Notes under the pieces: model-generated
Database searches by the model: none
The model's input: only the letters and a program-made list of their open reading frames with translations
Told to the model about the DNA's origin: nothing
Source: Rosa chinensis
Taxonomy: Eukaryota > Streptophyta > Magnoliopsida > Rosales > Rosaceae
Reading direction: 5' to 3'
Assembly (NCBI RefSeq): GCF_002994745.2
Contig: NC_037094.1
Span: forward strand, 66,526,319 to 66,590,318
Length of the DNA: 64,000 nt
Program-made: the position numbers and the translations under genes
In this document: positions 21,160-33,351 of the stretch, piece after piece
Position numbering within the stretch: the stretch's first letter is position 1
Layout: the number at the start of each line of letters is the position of its first letter

Positions 21160-21676
21160 AGATTCAAATTACACATAAATCTGAAGAATAATAATGTAGA
21201 GATCTTCTAGCATTAGCATCTAATACTCAATTTCGAAACTAGATCGAAAACCAAGTCTACAGATTCATTGTTTTTAACATCCAAAATCACAAACTAATAC
21301 ACATTCTACTGCAACGATCAGAATCCTTATCAGCTTCTGCCGCTGCCACACTTGAAAGCCTGCAAAACTATAGGACTATTATAATACAAGGAAATTCTCT
21401 TCAATATGTGGTAGTAGAAAGAACTATTGACACATGATCCCTTCAACTACAGCCAGTTAAAAAAAAAAAAAAAAAGGAAAGACACACTCTGATTTGCAAG
21501 TCTATATGATTCCAAGAATACTCGATCAATTCTATGAGCAAAACTTCAGTGAAGCTAATTCTCAAAAGCTTTGCAAACTAGTGTGGCAGAGTTTTTGAGA
21601 TCTGCAATAGTTAGGCAGCCATGACCATGGACTACGTCATAGCCACTCAACCATTTGCTAACTTCGTGTCTATGCA
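21160..21676. repeat. Local duplication copy A (paralogue of 23320-26340)
   Basis: Shares TCTAGCATTAGCATCTAATAC, the AAAACC(A/G)AGTCTA block, AATC(C)TTATCAGCTTCTGCC and the TGACCAT..ACGTC(A/T)TAGC blocks with the larger copy B. It keeps a single CACAAACT (21288-21295) where copy B holds the 2.1-kb hAT-like composite. No coding function recognised. Confidence 0.75.
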
Positions 21677-21972
21677 GAGACTTGACAAATATGTTACATT
21701 GTGGATTTATCAATATCGATTAAGGAATGCAATAGTTTATCCTAGTTTGCGGAACAAGTAACCGGATTTGGTCGTGCAGTTCTTGTTCTATTCCTATAAC
21801 ATTAAGGAAACATAATTATAAATGGAGACTTGACAAATATTTTACATTGTGGATTTATCAATATCGATTAAGGAATGCAATAATTTATCCTAGTTTGCGG
21901 AACAAGTAACCGGATTTGGTCGTGCAGTTCTTGTTCTATTCCTATAACATTAAGGAAACATAATTATAAATG
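21677..21972. repeat. 148-bp tandem duplication
   Basis: 21677-21824 and 21825-21972 are near-identical, both starting GAGACTTGACAAATAT, with about two differences. This implies a recent duplication. Confidence 0.9.
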
Positions 21973-22330
21973 GCCATACCTTGTTGCAGATATGGATATG
22001 AAGAGAGGTTGGAGAAAAAGGTGATCGAAATCATAAATTTGTGAAGGAGTAGATCCTGATTGCAGAAGTAGTGGAGTAAGAACAGCGACATTAGATGAAT
22101 GTGACTGAACAACATAGGTATCTTTGCATATCCTCAACTGTTCCTTGAAAGGGAAGACGGTCCTCTTCTCTTGCCTATGTTTTGTTATACCCCCGTTAAT
22201 CTAGGAAATGTCTAAAGAGTTTCTTCGTTGAAATAAATGATGATTTTATTGTATCATCTTTCTAATTTTACCTAAAAAGAAATCATTTGCTTTTGAATGA
22301 CCTCCTATCTTCATTTTGTTTAGCAATATC
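21973..22330. other. Unannotated spacer
   Basis: AT-rich, no supported feature. Confidence 0.4.
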
Positions 22331-22548
22331 AGAAACGTGCTATCTAACCACTGCAAGTGGCATAGTGGTTCTTGCCTAGTTGGGTGTGCTCCCCAACCTA
22401 GGTTCGAATCCTGAAGCTGTCAAAGTGGTCAGGCACTGTGCTGCAATGCACAGTTGGAGCATTTCACATGCGCCGAAGGGGTTTATCTTGGGCCTAGGAA
22501 GCCTTTGGGTTCCCCTTGACAAAGTCAAAAAAAAGAAACGTGCTATCT
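22331..22548 (+). mobile_element. tRNA-derived SINE with 15-bp TSD
   Basis: AGAAACGTGCTATCT is duplicated at 22331-22345 and 22534-22548. The 188-bp body has pol III internal promoter boxes: A box TGGCATAGTGG (22358-22368) and a perfect B box GGTTCGAATCC (22401-22411), spaced as in a tRNA. It ends in TTGACAAAGTC plus an A tract. Au-like/Rosaceae-type plant SINEs have this layout. Confidence 0.92.
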
Positions 22549-23319
22549 TACTTTCAACGTCTTCTTCATTTTCAATCTCTTACCAACTTTCATGCATGTC
22601 ATCCAAAACTCAAATTCAATGCACAGAAAACTATCCAACTTTCATATCTACTCTCATTATATCCAAACTCTCAGTTTATAATGCTTCTGAACGAACCATT
22701 TTGGAGCTTCATTTTCGTGTTTCGACTAAATGAGGTTGTTTTTTTTCTTTTATTTCCGTTCTTTTTTTCTTTCTGAAAGATTGTGCTAATAGTGATTATT
22801 CTTCTGGCAAGAAAGTAGACTTTCAAAGTTCAAAATGCATTTCATGTCATCCAAAGTTCACTATAGATTCACTGATATAATGCCGCGCCTCTACACGATA
22901 AAGCACAGAGAACCGCATAGAGTCGCTTTGAGACCGTCCCTCAAACTGATCATGACTAACAAAGAAGATTGCATTACACAATTGAGATAGTACAACAGAT
23001 ATGTAAGTACATGGGCCCCTAACTTGAAATGCAGAAAACAAAAGCACGATACTAACTAAAATATGCGCTGCCTAAATATATTTCTTAGAGATAATATGTA
23101 TATATAACTGTGAAGAAGAAGCGAAAATAAGGTCCTCGCTTCCTCTATCAATGCACTTTCCACTGCACAAATATGTTTCACACCATATAACAGTAGAGTA
23201 CCCTCAGCATCCATCTCTAATATATTATTCAACAACTGAACTCCAATGAACAAGAAAACATGCTCAAAACGTGCCAGTCCAGACACTTTAGTGTCTTTGA
23301 GGTGTAGTAGCAAACCATC
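22549..23319. other. Unannotated spacer
   Basis: A minus-strand frame of 85 codons (23056-23313) has no recognisable domain. A T/C-rich tract lies near 22737-22775. I do not support a gene. Confidence 0.4.
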
Positions 23320-23463
23320 ACATAAACACGTTAAGATTTAAATTAAACGTAAACCTGAAGAACAATAATATAGCATCTTCTAGCATTAGCATCTAATACT
23401 TGGTTTCCAAACTTGAAAACCGAGTCTATAGATTGATTGTTTCGACGTCCAAAGCCACAAACT

Positions 23464-25601
23464 TAGGGGTGGGCACTTGAAACTGGAAAACCGAATCCGA
23501 CCTGGGCCTGTACCGAAAACTGCCGGGACGGGACGGTTTTGAAACTTCATATTTTACTGTTTGGACCCGTCCCATACCGTCCCATTTTAACGGGACAGGC
23601 TTCGGTTTGGCTCGAAGGAATCCCTCAAACGCCCGGCCCGTCCCGATGTATTACAACTTATTTTGTTTCCTTATTTTTCAGTCGGTTTGACACTTTGACC
23701 TAATCTGCAACTCATTCCTCTCGAGTAGAGGTGGCAAACGGGCCGGGCCGGGAGGTCCGACCCGGCCCATTTTAAGCGGGCCTAGTCGTGCTTCGTGCCG
23801 TGCTTGGGCCGGCCCATTTATTATCGTGCCGGGCTCGTGCCGGCCCATTTACATAAACATTAAGCCCGGCCCGACCCATGGCCCGAGTCCATATCGTGCC
23901 GAGCCGTACTCGTGCCGGGTTAATAACGGGCTGTGCTCGTGCCTACCCACTATAAAACACGATTTTAAAATCTTAATTTGAACAAATAAAAATTAATTTT
24001 ATTTAACTATTTAGAAAATTAAAATAAATTAAGTTCTACAACGTTTTTCTTAATCTTAACTTTTTAAGATTTGATTTCTAATAATTTTTTATATTCCACT
24101 ATAAGAAAGAAAGAAAAAAAAAACTCAAAATATATTGTTTTTAGTATATTATTGTGAAATTAATCTTTATTAATATAGTGAAGATTTAATATCTATTATT
24201 TTTTCCTTCATTTTATAGTTGTATTATTATGAGATTAGTCTTTATTAATAAACATATATTTAATATTTAGAAAAAAATACTTATGTCAAAATAAGGATAT
24301 AATGTTTTGTTTCATTATTTTGACAATATAAAAGAAAGCATTGGTGGAATTGTCATGAGATTTTAAATAAAAATGTCTCACATTCAAATCTCATTATTGT
24401 AGTATTTTAATATTTTTAAAAACAAAATGAAATTTTGTGTTTGTAACGGGCCGGCCCATAATATATCGTACTCGGGCCGTGCCGGGCCCATTACGGGCTC
24501 GGGCCGGGCTGGGCCAATAGGCCAATATTCTTAGGCCCAGCCCGATCAGTTATTTTAACGTGCTCGGGTCGTGCCGGGCCACTAACGGGCTTGGCCGTGC
24601 CGGGCCCGTGCTTAGTGGCCCGTTTGCCACCTCTACTCTCGAGTCTCCACCTCTCCTTCACCACTTCACCGACTGAGGGTTCCCAATTCTGCAATTCACC
24701 TCCACTCCTCCAGGCTCCATCAATTCAGCTCATAAGCATCACCGAGACACCGTCCCATTCCCAATTTCCCAAAGTTCCTGCCTTCCTGGTCACCGAGACA
24801 CCACCGAGACTGCCTTCCTGGTCCTGTCGTCAGCTCGGGGAAGTGGTTTCTCAGTCGTCAGCTTCGCCGTGGTTTCGAGTCTTGCTACAAACAAATAAGA
24901 CTGCAAATGTAAGCCATGGATTCCTACTTACAGTTTTGCAATTTATACTTTATAGACAAACATCGATTTCATTGCTGATGGTTTTGCAATTTTGATTTGT
25001 TTGGTTGGGATTGTGAGATTACATGTGTAGGATTAGCCGATTAGGAGTTCAATTTATTCGATTGGGTTTGTGAGATTACAGTTGAGTTCGTGAAGATCGA
25101 GTTTTGGAGGGGAAAATGACCTGGGCCAGTGGGTTTTGTGCAATTTTGATACTTACGCTTAACAATTGGATTTTTAGAGTTGGAGAGTGAGTTAAGCAAG
25201 AACTCAGATGCTTCAATGTTGAGGCGGTAATGTAGAGTTGTGCTTCTAAATGTAGATTCCTAATTGCCTTTGTTTCTGCTGTTGTACTTGCACATGTTGT
25301 GCGTATACAAGTTGTGAGTTGCAAATCCTGTGTCTGACCGGTTGTAAATACAAGTTCATGCCATGTTTATTATATGCAATATGCAATGGACAAGCTGTGA
25401 CTTTGGAATTGTTCTTATGTTTTTCGTTCGGGATGTCCCGGATTGGGCCCAGTCCCGGCCCGGTACCGTTCGGGTTCGGGATGTTCGGGATCAATTCTCA
25501 AAAAGTGCCATAACTGTACCGTCCAATACCGTATTTTTTTTTCCGGGACCGGGATCGGGATTACTAAGATTTCAGCCCGTCCCGGCCCGTGCCCAGGCCT
25601 A
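23464..25601. mobile_element. hAT-like non-autonomous element (CGGGAC-rich ends), outer
   Basis: Termini TAGGGGTGGGCAC (23464-23476) and the complement of GTGCCCAGGCCTA (25589-25601) form a 13-bp inverted repeat with two mismatches. The target duplication is CACAAACT / CACAAACC (23456-23463 and 25602-25609), 7 of 8 identical, and the paralogue at 21288 has one copy only. Ends are rich in GGGACGGGACGG / GTCCCGGCCCG words. Length is 2138 bp including the inner element. No transposase frame is visible. Confidence 0.88.
23726..24635. mobile_element. hAT-like MITE (GGGCC-rich ends), nested in the outer element
   Basis: TAGAGGTGGCAAACGGGCC (23726-23744) and its perfect 19-bp complement (24617-24635) are the TIRs. 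The perfect 8-bp target duplication CTCTCGAG is at 23718-23725 and 24636-24643. The subterminal zones repeat GGGCCGGGC/CGTGCCGGGC words around an AT-rich core (about 23950-24440). It is 910 bp and has no coding capacity. Confidence 0.93.
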
Positions 25602-25709
25602 CACAAACCAGAATACATACATAACACTACCTCAATTGTCAATAATCCTAATCAGCTTCTGCCAGACTCGAGAGCCTGCAAACATATACTAAACGAGTAT
25701 CACAATATG

Positions 25710-26063
25710 ATAGTTGTTTAAGTATGAACATAAATTAACAGAGAGAGGGAGAGAGTAATTGTGTGTGTATTCTTCTCACAATGGAGGGTTTATATAGGAA
25801 TACAAAGCTAGTGTGAAAGCTCTAAGAGAAACTCAATTTGGTAACAATCAACCAAGAGAAGATTGAGGGCTGCAGCTCCACATACTTGTCTTCAATGATG
25901 ATAATTGCCATGCTTGTTGCCTCTTGGCATAAAGCATGTCATACAAGTCCTCATACACTCAAGTACCTATGTTTATACACTCAAATACCTATTACATGAT
26001 ATAGACATTTATACTATGACTCATATATACTACAACATGAGTCATATATACTACAACAATAGT
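25710..26063 (-). mobile_element. Solo LTR, 344 bp (Copia-like), reverse orientation
   Basis: TGTTTAAG at 25715 to CAACA at 26058, flanked by the perfect 5-bp duplication ATAGT (25710-25714 and 26059-26063). On the minus strand it has a CCTATATAAACC TATA box followed by CT-rich leader sequence. There is no internal region. Confidence 0.85.
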
Positions 26064-26340
26064 GACGAAATTCTTGATTATGTGATGGTAAAAAGAATTA
26101 TTGAGTATTGACATATACAGATTCTATGATTTCTATCTACTTCACACCTGATATTTTCTTTAACCCCATATATGTAACCCATACAACTATAGCCAGTAAA
26201 CTATAAGCATTACTTAGTTCTTAAAATCTTTACAAACAAGATTCAAAGGAGTAGCAAACTTCTAGAGTTCTGAAATAGTTAAGCTAGTGATGACCATACA
26301 GGACAACGTCTTAGCGAGTCAATCATGGCTATACAGAGTA

Positions 26341-27032
26341 ATCAACAAGATATTCGCATCAGTTCAATCCATCCAATAATCTTTTGTTTTCTCAATACAA
26401 GATTGATAGGCAGTTTACCTGGGCTAGAGAATCAAAAGTAAAAAAAAATTCCCTCTTTCTAGATAGAAAACTCAAGGGATTCACACTGAGTTAAAAAAAA
26501 TGCAAGTTATTATCCCAAAACGCAGTACGTGCTAAATAAAACAAGTAACTAATATAATAACTAGCTATCCATAGGACAATAAAAATACCAGATAATACTG
26601 CACTATACAACAATGAAAAGAAATCAATTTATTAGGTTTCCAATAATGAAACAATTTATTCAAAGATATTTAAGTTGTTTTCTGAATGAACTTTAATGAA
26701 GTTGATTAAAATGATGTTCTCCTCATAGGAATTTAAACCCAAGACATAAAGACAAAATCAACAAGTTATTGAAGAAAATCTACAAGTAAGAACTGTTAAA
26801 GCTACATGAGGAAAATTTAGTAATATCGGATGCCAATGGAGTGGCAAAGCAAAGTTAATGCATGAAACCCACAACAGAAAAATGAGGTTTCAACAATTCA
26901 TGATTTCCAAAATGACTTGTGTGCAGAATTTGTAGGCAAATTTCATCAAATGATTCAACAATTCAAATCAATTAGGCAGATGAGATTACCTGTACAGTAA
27001 CTTAACTCCATGACATGGCTGCCACAAGTAGT
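26341..27032. other. Unannotated spacer
   Basis: AT-rich. It probably includes the 3' flank of the ARF17-like pseudogene. No feature recognised. Confidence 0.4.
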
Positions 27033-27694
27033 TTACAAAGTACAAGCTTCAGCAGCTGAGACTTGAACATCAATCCTTTCAAGCAGTTTGGTGTAAGAAA
27101 GATCCAGTTGGTTGTTCAGACGTTCAGTTTCATTATACCCTATATTGCCACCTTTCCCAGTGCAACCAACAGCATCAATACCTTCAAGTAGAATGGTCTG
27201 ACCAAAGAGTTGAAAAGAACTTCTTTCGACCTTTGTTGAGCTGCAGTTTCGGTTCCCATCAAGTTCCATGTCAAAGGAATGTGGTCTACTCTGGCTATCT
27301 GGTGATAATTGATCAGACTGCGGACTTCCAACGCTCAACTCAGTCGAAACCCGCTTCAACCTTGGCACCATGTTGTTGTTGCCAAAGAAATTATAGGAGC
27401 ACATCCGACGAGAATTTTCACTTAACAAATGAGATACATTGGATACACAGAATAGATCTTGCCTGGCTCCCTACATGCCAGCAAGAAAAATGTTATAGTT
27501 CAACAAGTAAGCATTGAATTGCCCCATTGTTGAGTTAGCTGCTCCGGTTATAGGTATCATGAATTCTTCCTCTCCATTTCTCAGCAGCCCAGGATTCAGT
27601 GGAGCTCGGAGTCTCTTTGTGGGGGGAAATACAGTATGAAGCGAAGGTACAGTATGAAGAGAAGGTGTTGATGCAACAAAGTCAACTTGCCATG
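27033..27694 (-). pseudogene. ARF17: ARF17-like auxin response factor, C-terminal exon (broken)
   Basis: Read on the minus strand from the Copia border: WQVDFVASTPSLHTV, FPPTKRLRAPLNPGLL and EEEFMIP. An in-frame TAG follows at 27473-27471, and the frame then continues with QSDQLSPDSQSRPHSF and FQLFGQTILLEGID to a stop at 27033. ARF17-type factors bind auxin response elements through an N-terminal B3 domain and lack the C-terminal PB1 (III/IV) domain. The sequence ends without PB1, as expected. THTV/SLHTV is locally duplicated (SLHTVPSLHTV). The exon is cut from its upstream part by the Copia element. The ARF17 rather than ARF10/16 label is my judgement from the FPP.KRL region. Confidence 0.8.
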
Positions 27695-27910
27695 TGTTGG
27701 AAAGTAGAGCAAAATTAGCATCTTGTATAGCTGTTAACATTTAACACATTCACTCTATATCATCACATTGATTCTATATTATTAGAGATTAATATGGCTA
27801 GAATAGCTTTCTTGTTTTGTATCCTAGAATCAAGCTGTGTTATTGTATATATGTGCTACAGATCAATAGAGCAATTATCTCTCCAGCAAATCTGTCTTTG
27901 TTGTTTTTCA
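27695..27910 (+). repeat. 5' LTR of the ARF-inserted Copia
   Basis: 216 bp, TGTTGGAAAG...TTTTTCA, directly followed by the Met-tRNA-type primer binding site. Confidence 0.93.
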
Positions 27911-27988
27911 TGGTATCAGAGCATGACTCACAATCCTGACTCTTCTCTAGCCTTCCTAAGCAACAAATTCACAAAAGCCATAATCACC

Positions 27989-30715
27989 ATGGCTGGTGAT
28001 AACGTCCCATTACCACCACCCAATTCCAGCAAGTCAAATAATCCAACATCTGATATCTCAAATCCATTCTTCACTCACCATTCAGATCATCCTGGATTGG
28101 TCTTAGTCTCTAAACCATTGAATGGAGACAATTACACAGGTTGGAAGAGGGCTATGACAATGGCTCTCAATTCTAAAAACAAGCTCGGTTTTGTGAATGT
28201 TTCAATCAAAGTTCCATCACCCGAAGCTGACCCAGAAGGATATGCAACCTGGTCAAGATGCAATGACATGGTCCATTCATGGATCGTTAACATAGTCAGT
28301 TCTGAAATTGCTGACAGTATCATCTACTATGCTACAGCTCATAAGGTATGGGAAGATCTAAGCGAGCGTTTTTCACAAGGAAATGTACCTCGCATATTTG
28401 AAATTCAGCGAGACATCGCTTCACTTAAGCAAAAACAACAATCAGTTTCTGCATACTACACGAAACTGAAAAGTTTATGGGATGAATTGGCATCCTATTC
28501 AGAAGCATCACAAGGAGCACAGGCAGATCAACAAAAGCTCATGCAATTCTTGATGGGATTAAATGAGACTTACAGTGCAACCCGCGGTCAAATCCTCTTG
28601 ATGAATCCCCTTCCAAGTGTTAGACAAGCATATGCTGCAGTTGCACAAGAAGAAAAACAACGTTTCGTTGCAGCGGAGGAGTCCAGTTCAAGCACCGCCG
28701 CCATGGCTGTCCGGAGTGGCGGCCGGCCGAACCAGATCGGCAGCAAAGGAGGTCGTGGTGACCAACCGAATCTTCAGACCGGTCGAGATGCCGAACGCGG
28801 CTTCACCGCTCGTTTTGGTTCAGGTCGAGGAAGGGGAAGGCCGCACTGTACCTATTGTGGTGATCCAGGACATTGGGTCCAAACATGTTTTCACCTAATT
28901 GGTTTTCCTCCAGGTCATCCCAAAGCAAAGCACGGATCGGGAAATTTCCCCAAGAAGCACACTGCCACACCAGTCGTGCCTTCTATCGCGCCCTCTCCTT
29001 GTGCTAACCAGGTTCATGCGACAGGCATCGTAGAAGAAGAGAATGGATCAGCAATTACTTTATCTGAGGCCCAATTCAAACAGTTTTTAGCTGCTCTCCA
29101 ACAAGCCCAAAAGCCCAATCCAAATACTGACTCGAGTTCTAAGGCAAATGCAGTAACGCAGCCAGGTTTGTCTAGAGTCGCTTCCCGCAATTGGATAATT
29201 GATAGCGGGGCGACAGATCATATTACTTCGTGCTCTAAATTATTGAATAAAAATAAAAATTGTGCATTACCACCTGTTTTGCTACCTAGTGGACAAAAAG
29301 TGCATATTGAAGCCACAGGTTCTTTGCCTCTGAGTACCGTATATTATCTACATAATGTGCTGTTTGTGCCGAAGTTCAAAGTTGATTTAATGTCGGTTAG
29401 CCGCTTGACAAGAGGTCTGAATTGTTCAGTAACATTCTATCCTTATTGGTGTGTTTTGCAGGATCTGGCTACGAAGAGGACGATTGGTTTGGGTAAAGAA
29501 CGTGATGGGCTATACTATTTGGTGGCACTAACGACGGAACGAACCAGGCCTTCCATTACCACTCCTTCCAGATCATCTTGCAACCTTGTCCTTTCCCCCA
29601 CCAATCTTTGGCATAATCGCTTGGGTCATGTCTCCTCTCCATGTTTAAGTCACATAGCAAAAAATTTCTTGCATTTTTCCATTCAGCCAAATAATAATTG
29701 CCCTGTGTGTCCTTTGGCTAAGCAGAGTCGATTACCATTCAGTTCTAGTTCTATTTCTTCTACAAGACCATTTGAAATAATTCATTGTGATATTTGGGGT
29801 CGTTATCGACACCCTTCCCTTTCTGGTGCTTTTTATTTCCTTACCATTGTGGATGATTTCACCCAATTTACTTGGGTTTTCTTAATGCGGCACAAAAATG
29901 AAACACAACCACTTTTGAAGCGTTTTTTGCTCACTTTCCGAAGTGACAATGGTAGTGAATTTATTTCACTTAGCTCTTTTTTTCAAGATAATGGCGTTAT
30001 TTTCCAACATTCTTGTGTTTACACGCCTCAACAAAATGGGGTTGTGGAGCGCAAGCATCGCCATATTATCCAGGTGGCTCGTGCTTTAAAATTTCAGGCT
30101 CATCTTCCTCCACAATTTTGGGGGGAGTGTGTTCTCACAGCCGTCCACATAATCAATCGATTGCCCTCTCCCATCCTTTCTTACAAAACTCCTTTCGAGC
30201 TTCTTTACTCAAAACCACCTTCTTTTTCTCATCTTCGGGTTTTTGGATGCTTAGCTTATGCCACAAATGTGCACCCTACTCATAAATTTGATACCCGAGC
30301 AATTTCTTCCATTTTCATTGGTTACCCGGTGGGCCAAAAAGCCTTCAAACTGTTTAACTTAACGACTAAAAAAGTTTTTACCAGTCGAGATGTTAGATTT
30401 CATGAAGATGTGTTTCCTTATGCCTCCACTCAGCCCACTCTTCCTTCTACCCCGTTGGCCCATGACCCAGGCCCAATTCCACTTCTCCCTACTTCCCTCG
30501 ACACCGATTTTGACTCCCAGGTCCCTCCCACGCGTCCTTCTTCTTCTCGTCCTTCCTGTCCTGCCATAGATGCCGATCTTGGCTCCTCTTTACCGCCTCC
30601 ACCTCCGCCTCCTCCTCCTCCCATCCGTCAGTATTCCCGGCGACCCAAGCCGCCTGCCTCACCACCCCTTGTCCCACCTCCTTCGTCCTTCTCCACCCCC
30701 GTTCCTACCCCCCTG
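27989..30715 (+). CDS. Copia gag-protease-integrase polyprotein, 5' part (interrupted by CACTA)
   Basis: Open frame from the LTR. I choose ATG 27989 (ACCATGG context, MAGDNVPLPP); ATG 27923 is an alternative. Landmarks: LNGDNYTGWKRAM (copia gag N-domain), zinc knuckle CTYCGDPGHWVQTC near 28850, protease DSGATDH near 29200, and the integrase HHCC zinc block (HNRLGHV then CPVCPLAKQ). The integrase core has HCDIWG, VDDFT and FRSDNGSEF; spacing before the last is about ten residues short, a small in-frame deletion. QQNGVVERKHR follows. The frame ends in a Pro-rich linker where CACTA is inserted. Confidence 0.92.
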
Positions 30716-30810
30716 CACTACTACAATTATAGGCTACAAGGACACCAAACAAGGACACGTAATACATGTGGAGTCCTTGAAGAGTTATAAGGACACTTAG
30801 CATGTAAATG
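30716..30810. repeat. CACTA left terminus and subterminal repeats
   Basis: TIR CACTACTACAA followed by three AAGGACAC copies. In this superfamily such motifs are binding sites for the TNPA-type protein. Confidence 0.75.
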
Positions 30811-33318
30811 GTATTTTTTAGAGGGTGGAGTGTATTTTAACGACACAACCGACATCTTAATGATGTGTCCTAAAAAAGTCGTCAATTTCACTTACTCCAA
30901 AACAGGTCCCAAATTTGACTCCGCGCTCGAGCTCACTCCCTCCCAAAATTTCACTTCCCTCCTCCTAAATTTCACTTCCCTCCTCCCCCAAATTTTCGAC
31001 TTCCAAATTTCAGTTGAAACCCACTAGAAGAGGAAAGATGTTGTTTCATTTACTCTCTTTCCAGTTTTTAGAACAAAAAAAAGAAACTCAATCTGGAAAC
31101 AAGGTTCGACTCGGTGGAGGAGGTGGCGACTACAAGTCAACTGGTAACACTGGTAACAAGGTTCGACTTGTGGTAATGGTATGAATCATGTTCTGGGTTG
31201 AGAGATGCTGGGAATTTTTCAGTACAAGATGAGGTTAGTAGATTGAATTTGGAGGTTACTCAATCTTTATATTTTCTAATTTTTTGTTATGCTTGTGGCT
31301 TGGGTTGAGAGATTGTGGGAAAAATTTGCTAGGATTGAATGTTTTGGTGCAGTATGTTGAGGTTACGAACCCATTTTTGATAGGATGATGTTTCGCATAT
31401 ATTGGGATTTAGGGGAGGGAGTGGAATTGGAAAAGCAACGATTGCAAATCGCTGTGGGTTCTTGGAATTGAACATGATATATATGCTAGTTTCTAATCTT
31501 AGTAGTAAACAAGTAGGAAGTACTGAAGTACACGGTGCCTCAATTTCTCCTCATTTTGATTCTCCGTTCATGCATTTGGAAGTGAACAATGGTTGTAAAC
31601 CAGTTGAGTTCCTTGTATCCTTCTCTGATGCCATGCATGCTTAAGGCTTGACTGGCTTTGACTTTTGTGAGGCCAGTTTGTTCATCGTAAATTTTGCTTC
31701 ACACTATGGATTAATTGGAGATTTTGGTTTATGTGGGGTTGCTAAAGATGAGAGAGTTACCTCTTTAATAGATCTATGTACAATCATTAGTTGACACTTA
31801 GAAGGCATAAAAGGTATTAGTATCTCTCTCAGTCAGCATAGGATCGGTGTTCCCGTTTCTCTTAAGAGTATTAGATTTGAATACCTCTATTTGGATTTAC
31901 CTCTGTTTGTCATACTGAAGAGGCATATATGGGACAAGTATCTCTCTTGGTCAATTGAATATTCGCTATGTATTTACCTCTGTTTGTTATACTGAAGAGG
32001 CTGCAATTAACTTGTTTCTCTGTGTTTTATTTTCCTTAGTCCTATTCTTCCTATTGTTTAATAATGGTCTCTTTGATTAATTGATATAGAAATGGTGTCT
32101 GATATATAAGACTTTGTATAATTGGTCTCTTTGAATCATTCTTTGTTGGTATAGAAATGGCCGGGTACCTTATTGATATGTAGTAGTTTATTAACTGGAT
32201 GGCCAATACATTAGACATATGGCTGGGTATCATGGGTGTTCAATTAAACAAAGACATTAGAATGCATGTCTGGAAGTGCATAAGAGTGGTTTTATACAAG
32301 TGCCAATGATCTTTTGTCAAGATTTCTACAATAGCTACTGAAATTGTTTCAGTTCATATTAGTGAGTAGCTTGAGTCACTTTTCAAAAAATCATTTTCTA
32401 GAGTATCATTTTGTCACTTCAAGTGGTCAGTCATCTACATAAAGTCTACTTTGTACCAAAGGCTGACCGAAAGGATTTTCAGTACTGTTTTGGAACGCTT
32501 TGAACCAAATAGAGGAGCAGCACTCCAAAGTAATAATGTAATATCAACGACGTTGCAAAGCTATTTGAGTTCTTTTCTAAATCTTGCTTAAAAATGGCAA
32601 ATTAGACTCGATTTCTTTTAGGTTCTATGTTTCTTATGAGCAATGAATTTTAAATGTTCTATTGGCTTTGAAACTAAAGGGTTTTTTTCTCTCCTAGTTT
32701 CAACAAGACAATGAAGGTCAGTCTCTGCATTCTGGGATTTCCTGTCTGATTTCTATGCATGTCTGTTGGTGTTTTGGGCATTCCCTGTTAAGAAAGGCAA
32801 GAAGGGTTCCAGGTATGATTCCTTTAATTCCACCTCCATCAATTCTTAGCACTGCCACCATCTTTCTTTTTTCCAAGCTAGTTGGCATTATGTTAGTTCA
32901 GTTTGTGATATATAGATTCTAAATCAAGACTACAATGTTTGATGAGTGCAAGCTTTGCAATTCAACCAACAACAAAAAAAAAAGTTTTGAATATGAAAAC
33001 CCAGATCAGTTGTGATGTTTATAACTTACTTGATCAATTGATATGTAGTCGATAACATGCTTGAAATTGTTTCAATTTTGGTCAACAATTGCATGGTTTG
33101 GGAAGCCTTGCTTTAGAATGTCAACTTCTTTTTTACTTGCCATTATTGCTGGAATGTGCAAGTTCTGGTTCTTAGGATGAATTTGATCCCCCAATAATAG
33201 AGGTCATAGTCTTTCCACGGGGGAAATGTAGTATGCCTTGGAAGATTAATAATGGTCTATTTCTGGTCTAATTCTTCTTAGACTTTTTGTCCTCTTGCAA
33301 TGTTAGGTGCTTTAGGTG

Positions 33319-33351
<33 letters not shown>

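Larger units (their letters stand above)
23320..26340. repeat. Local duplication copy B, expanded by insertions
   Basis: Homologous in pieces to 21160-21676, but carries the nested hAT-like elements (23464-25601) and a solo LTR (25715-26058). The flanking homology to copy A continues on both sides of each insertion, which fixes their borders. Confidence 0.7.

Noticed and set aside
22346..22533. A functional tRNA gene
   Set aside because: A and B boxes are present, but the acceptor stem does not pair, and a TSD plus A tail mark it as a SINE.
23056..23313. 85-codon minus-strand frame
   Set aside because: No family recognised, no neighbours or splice sites to support it.
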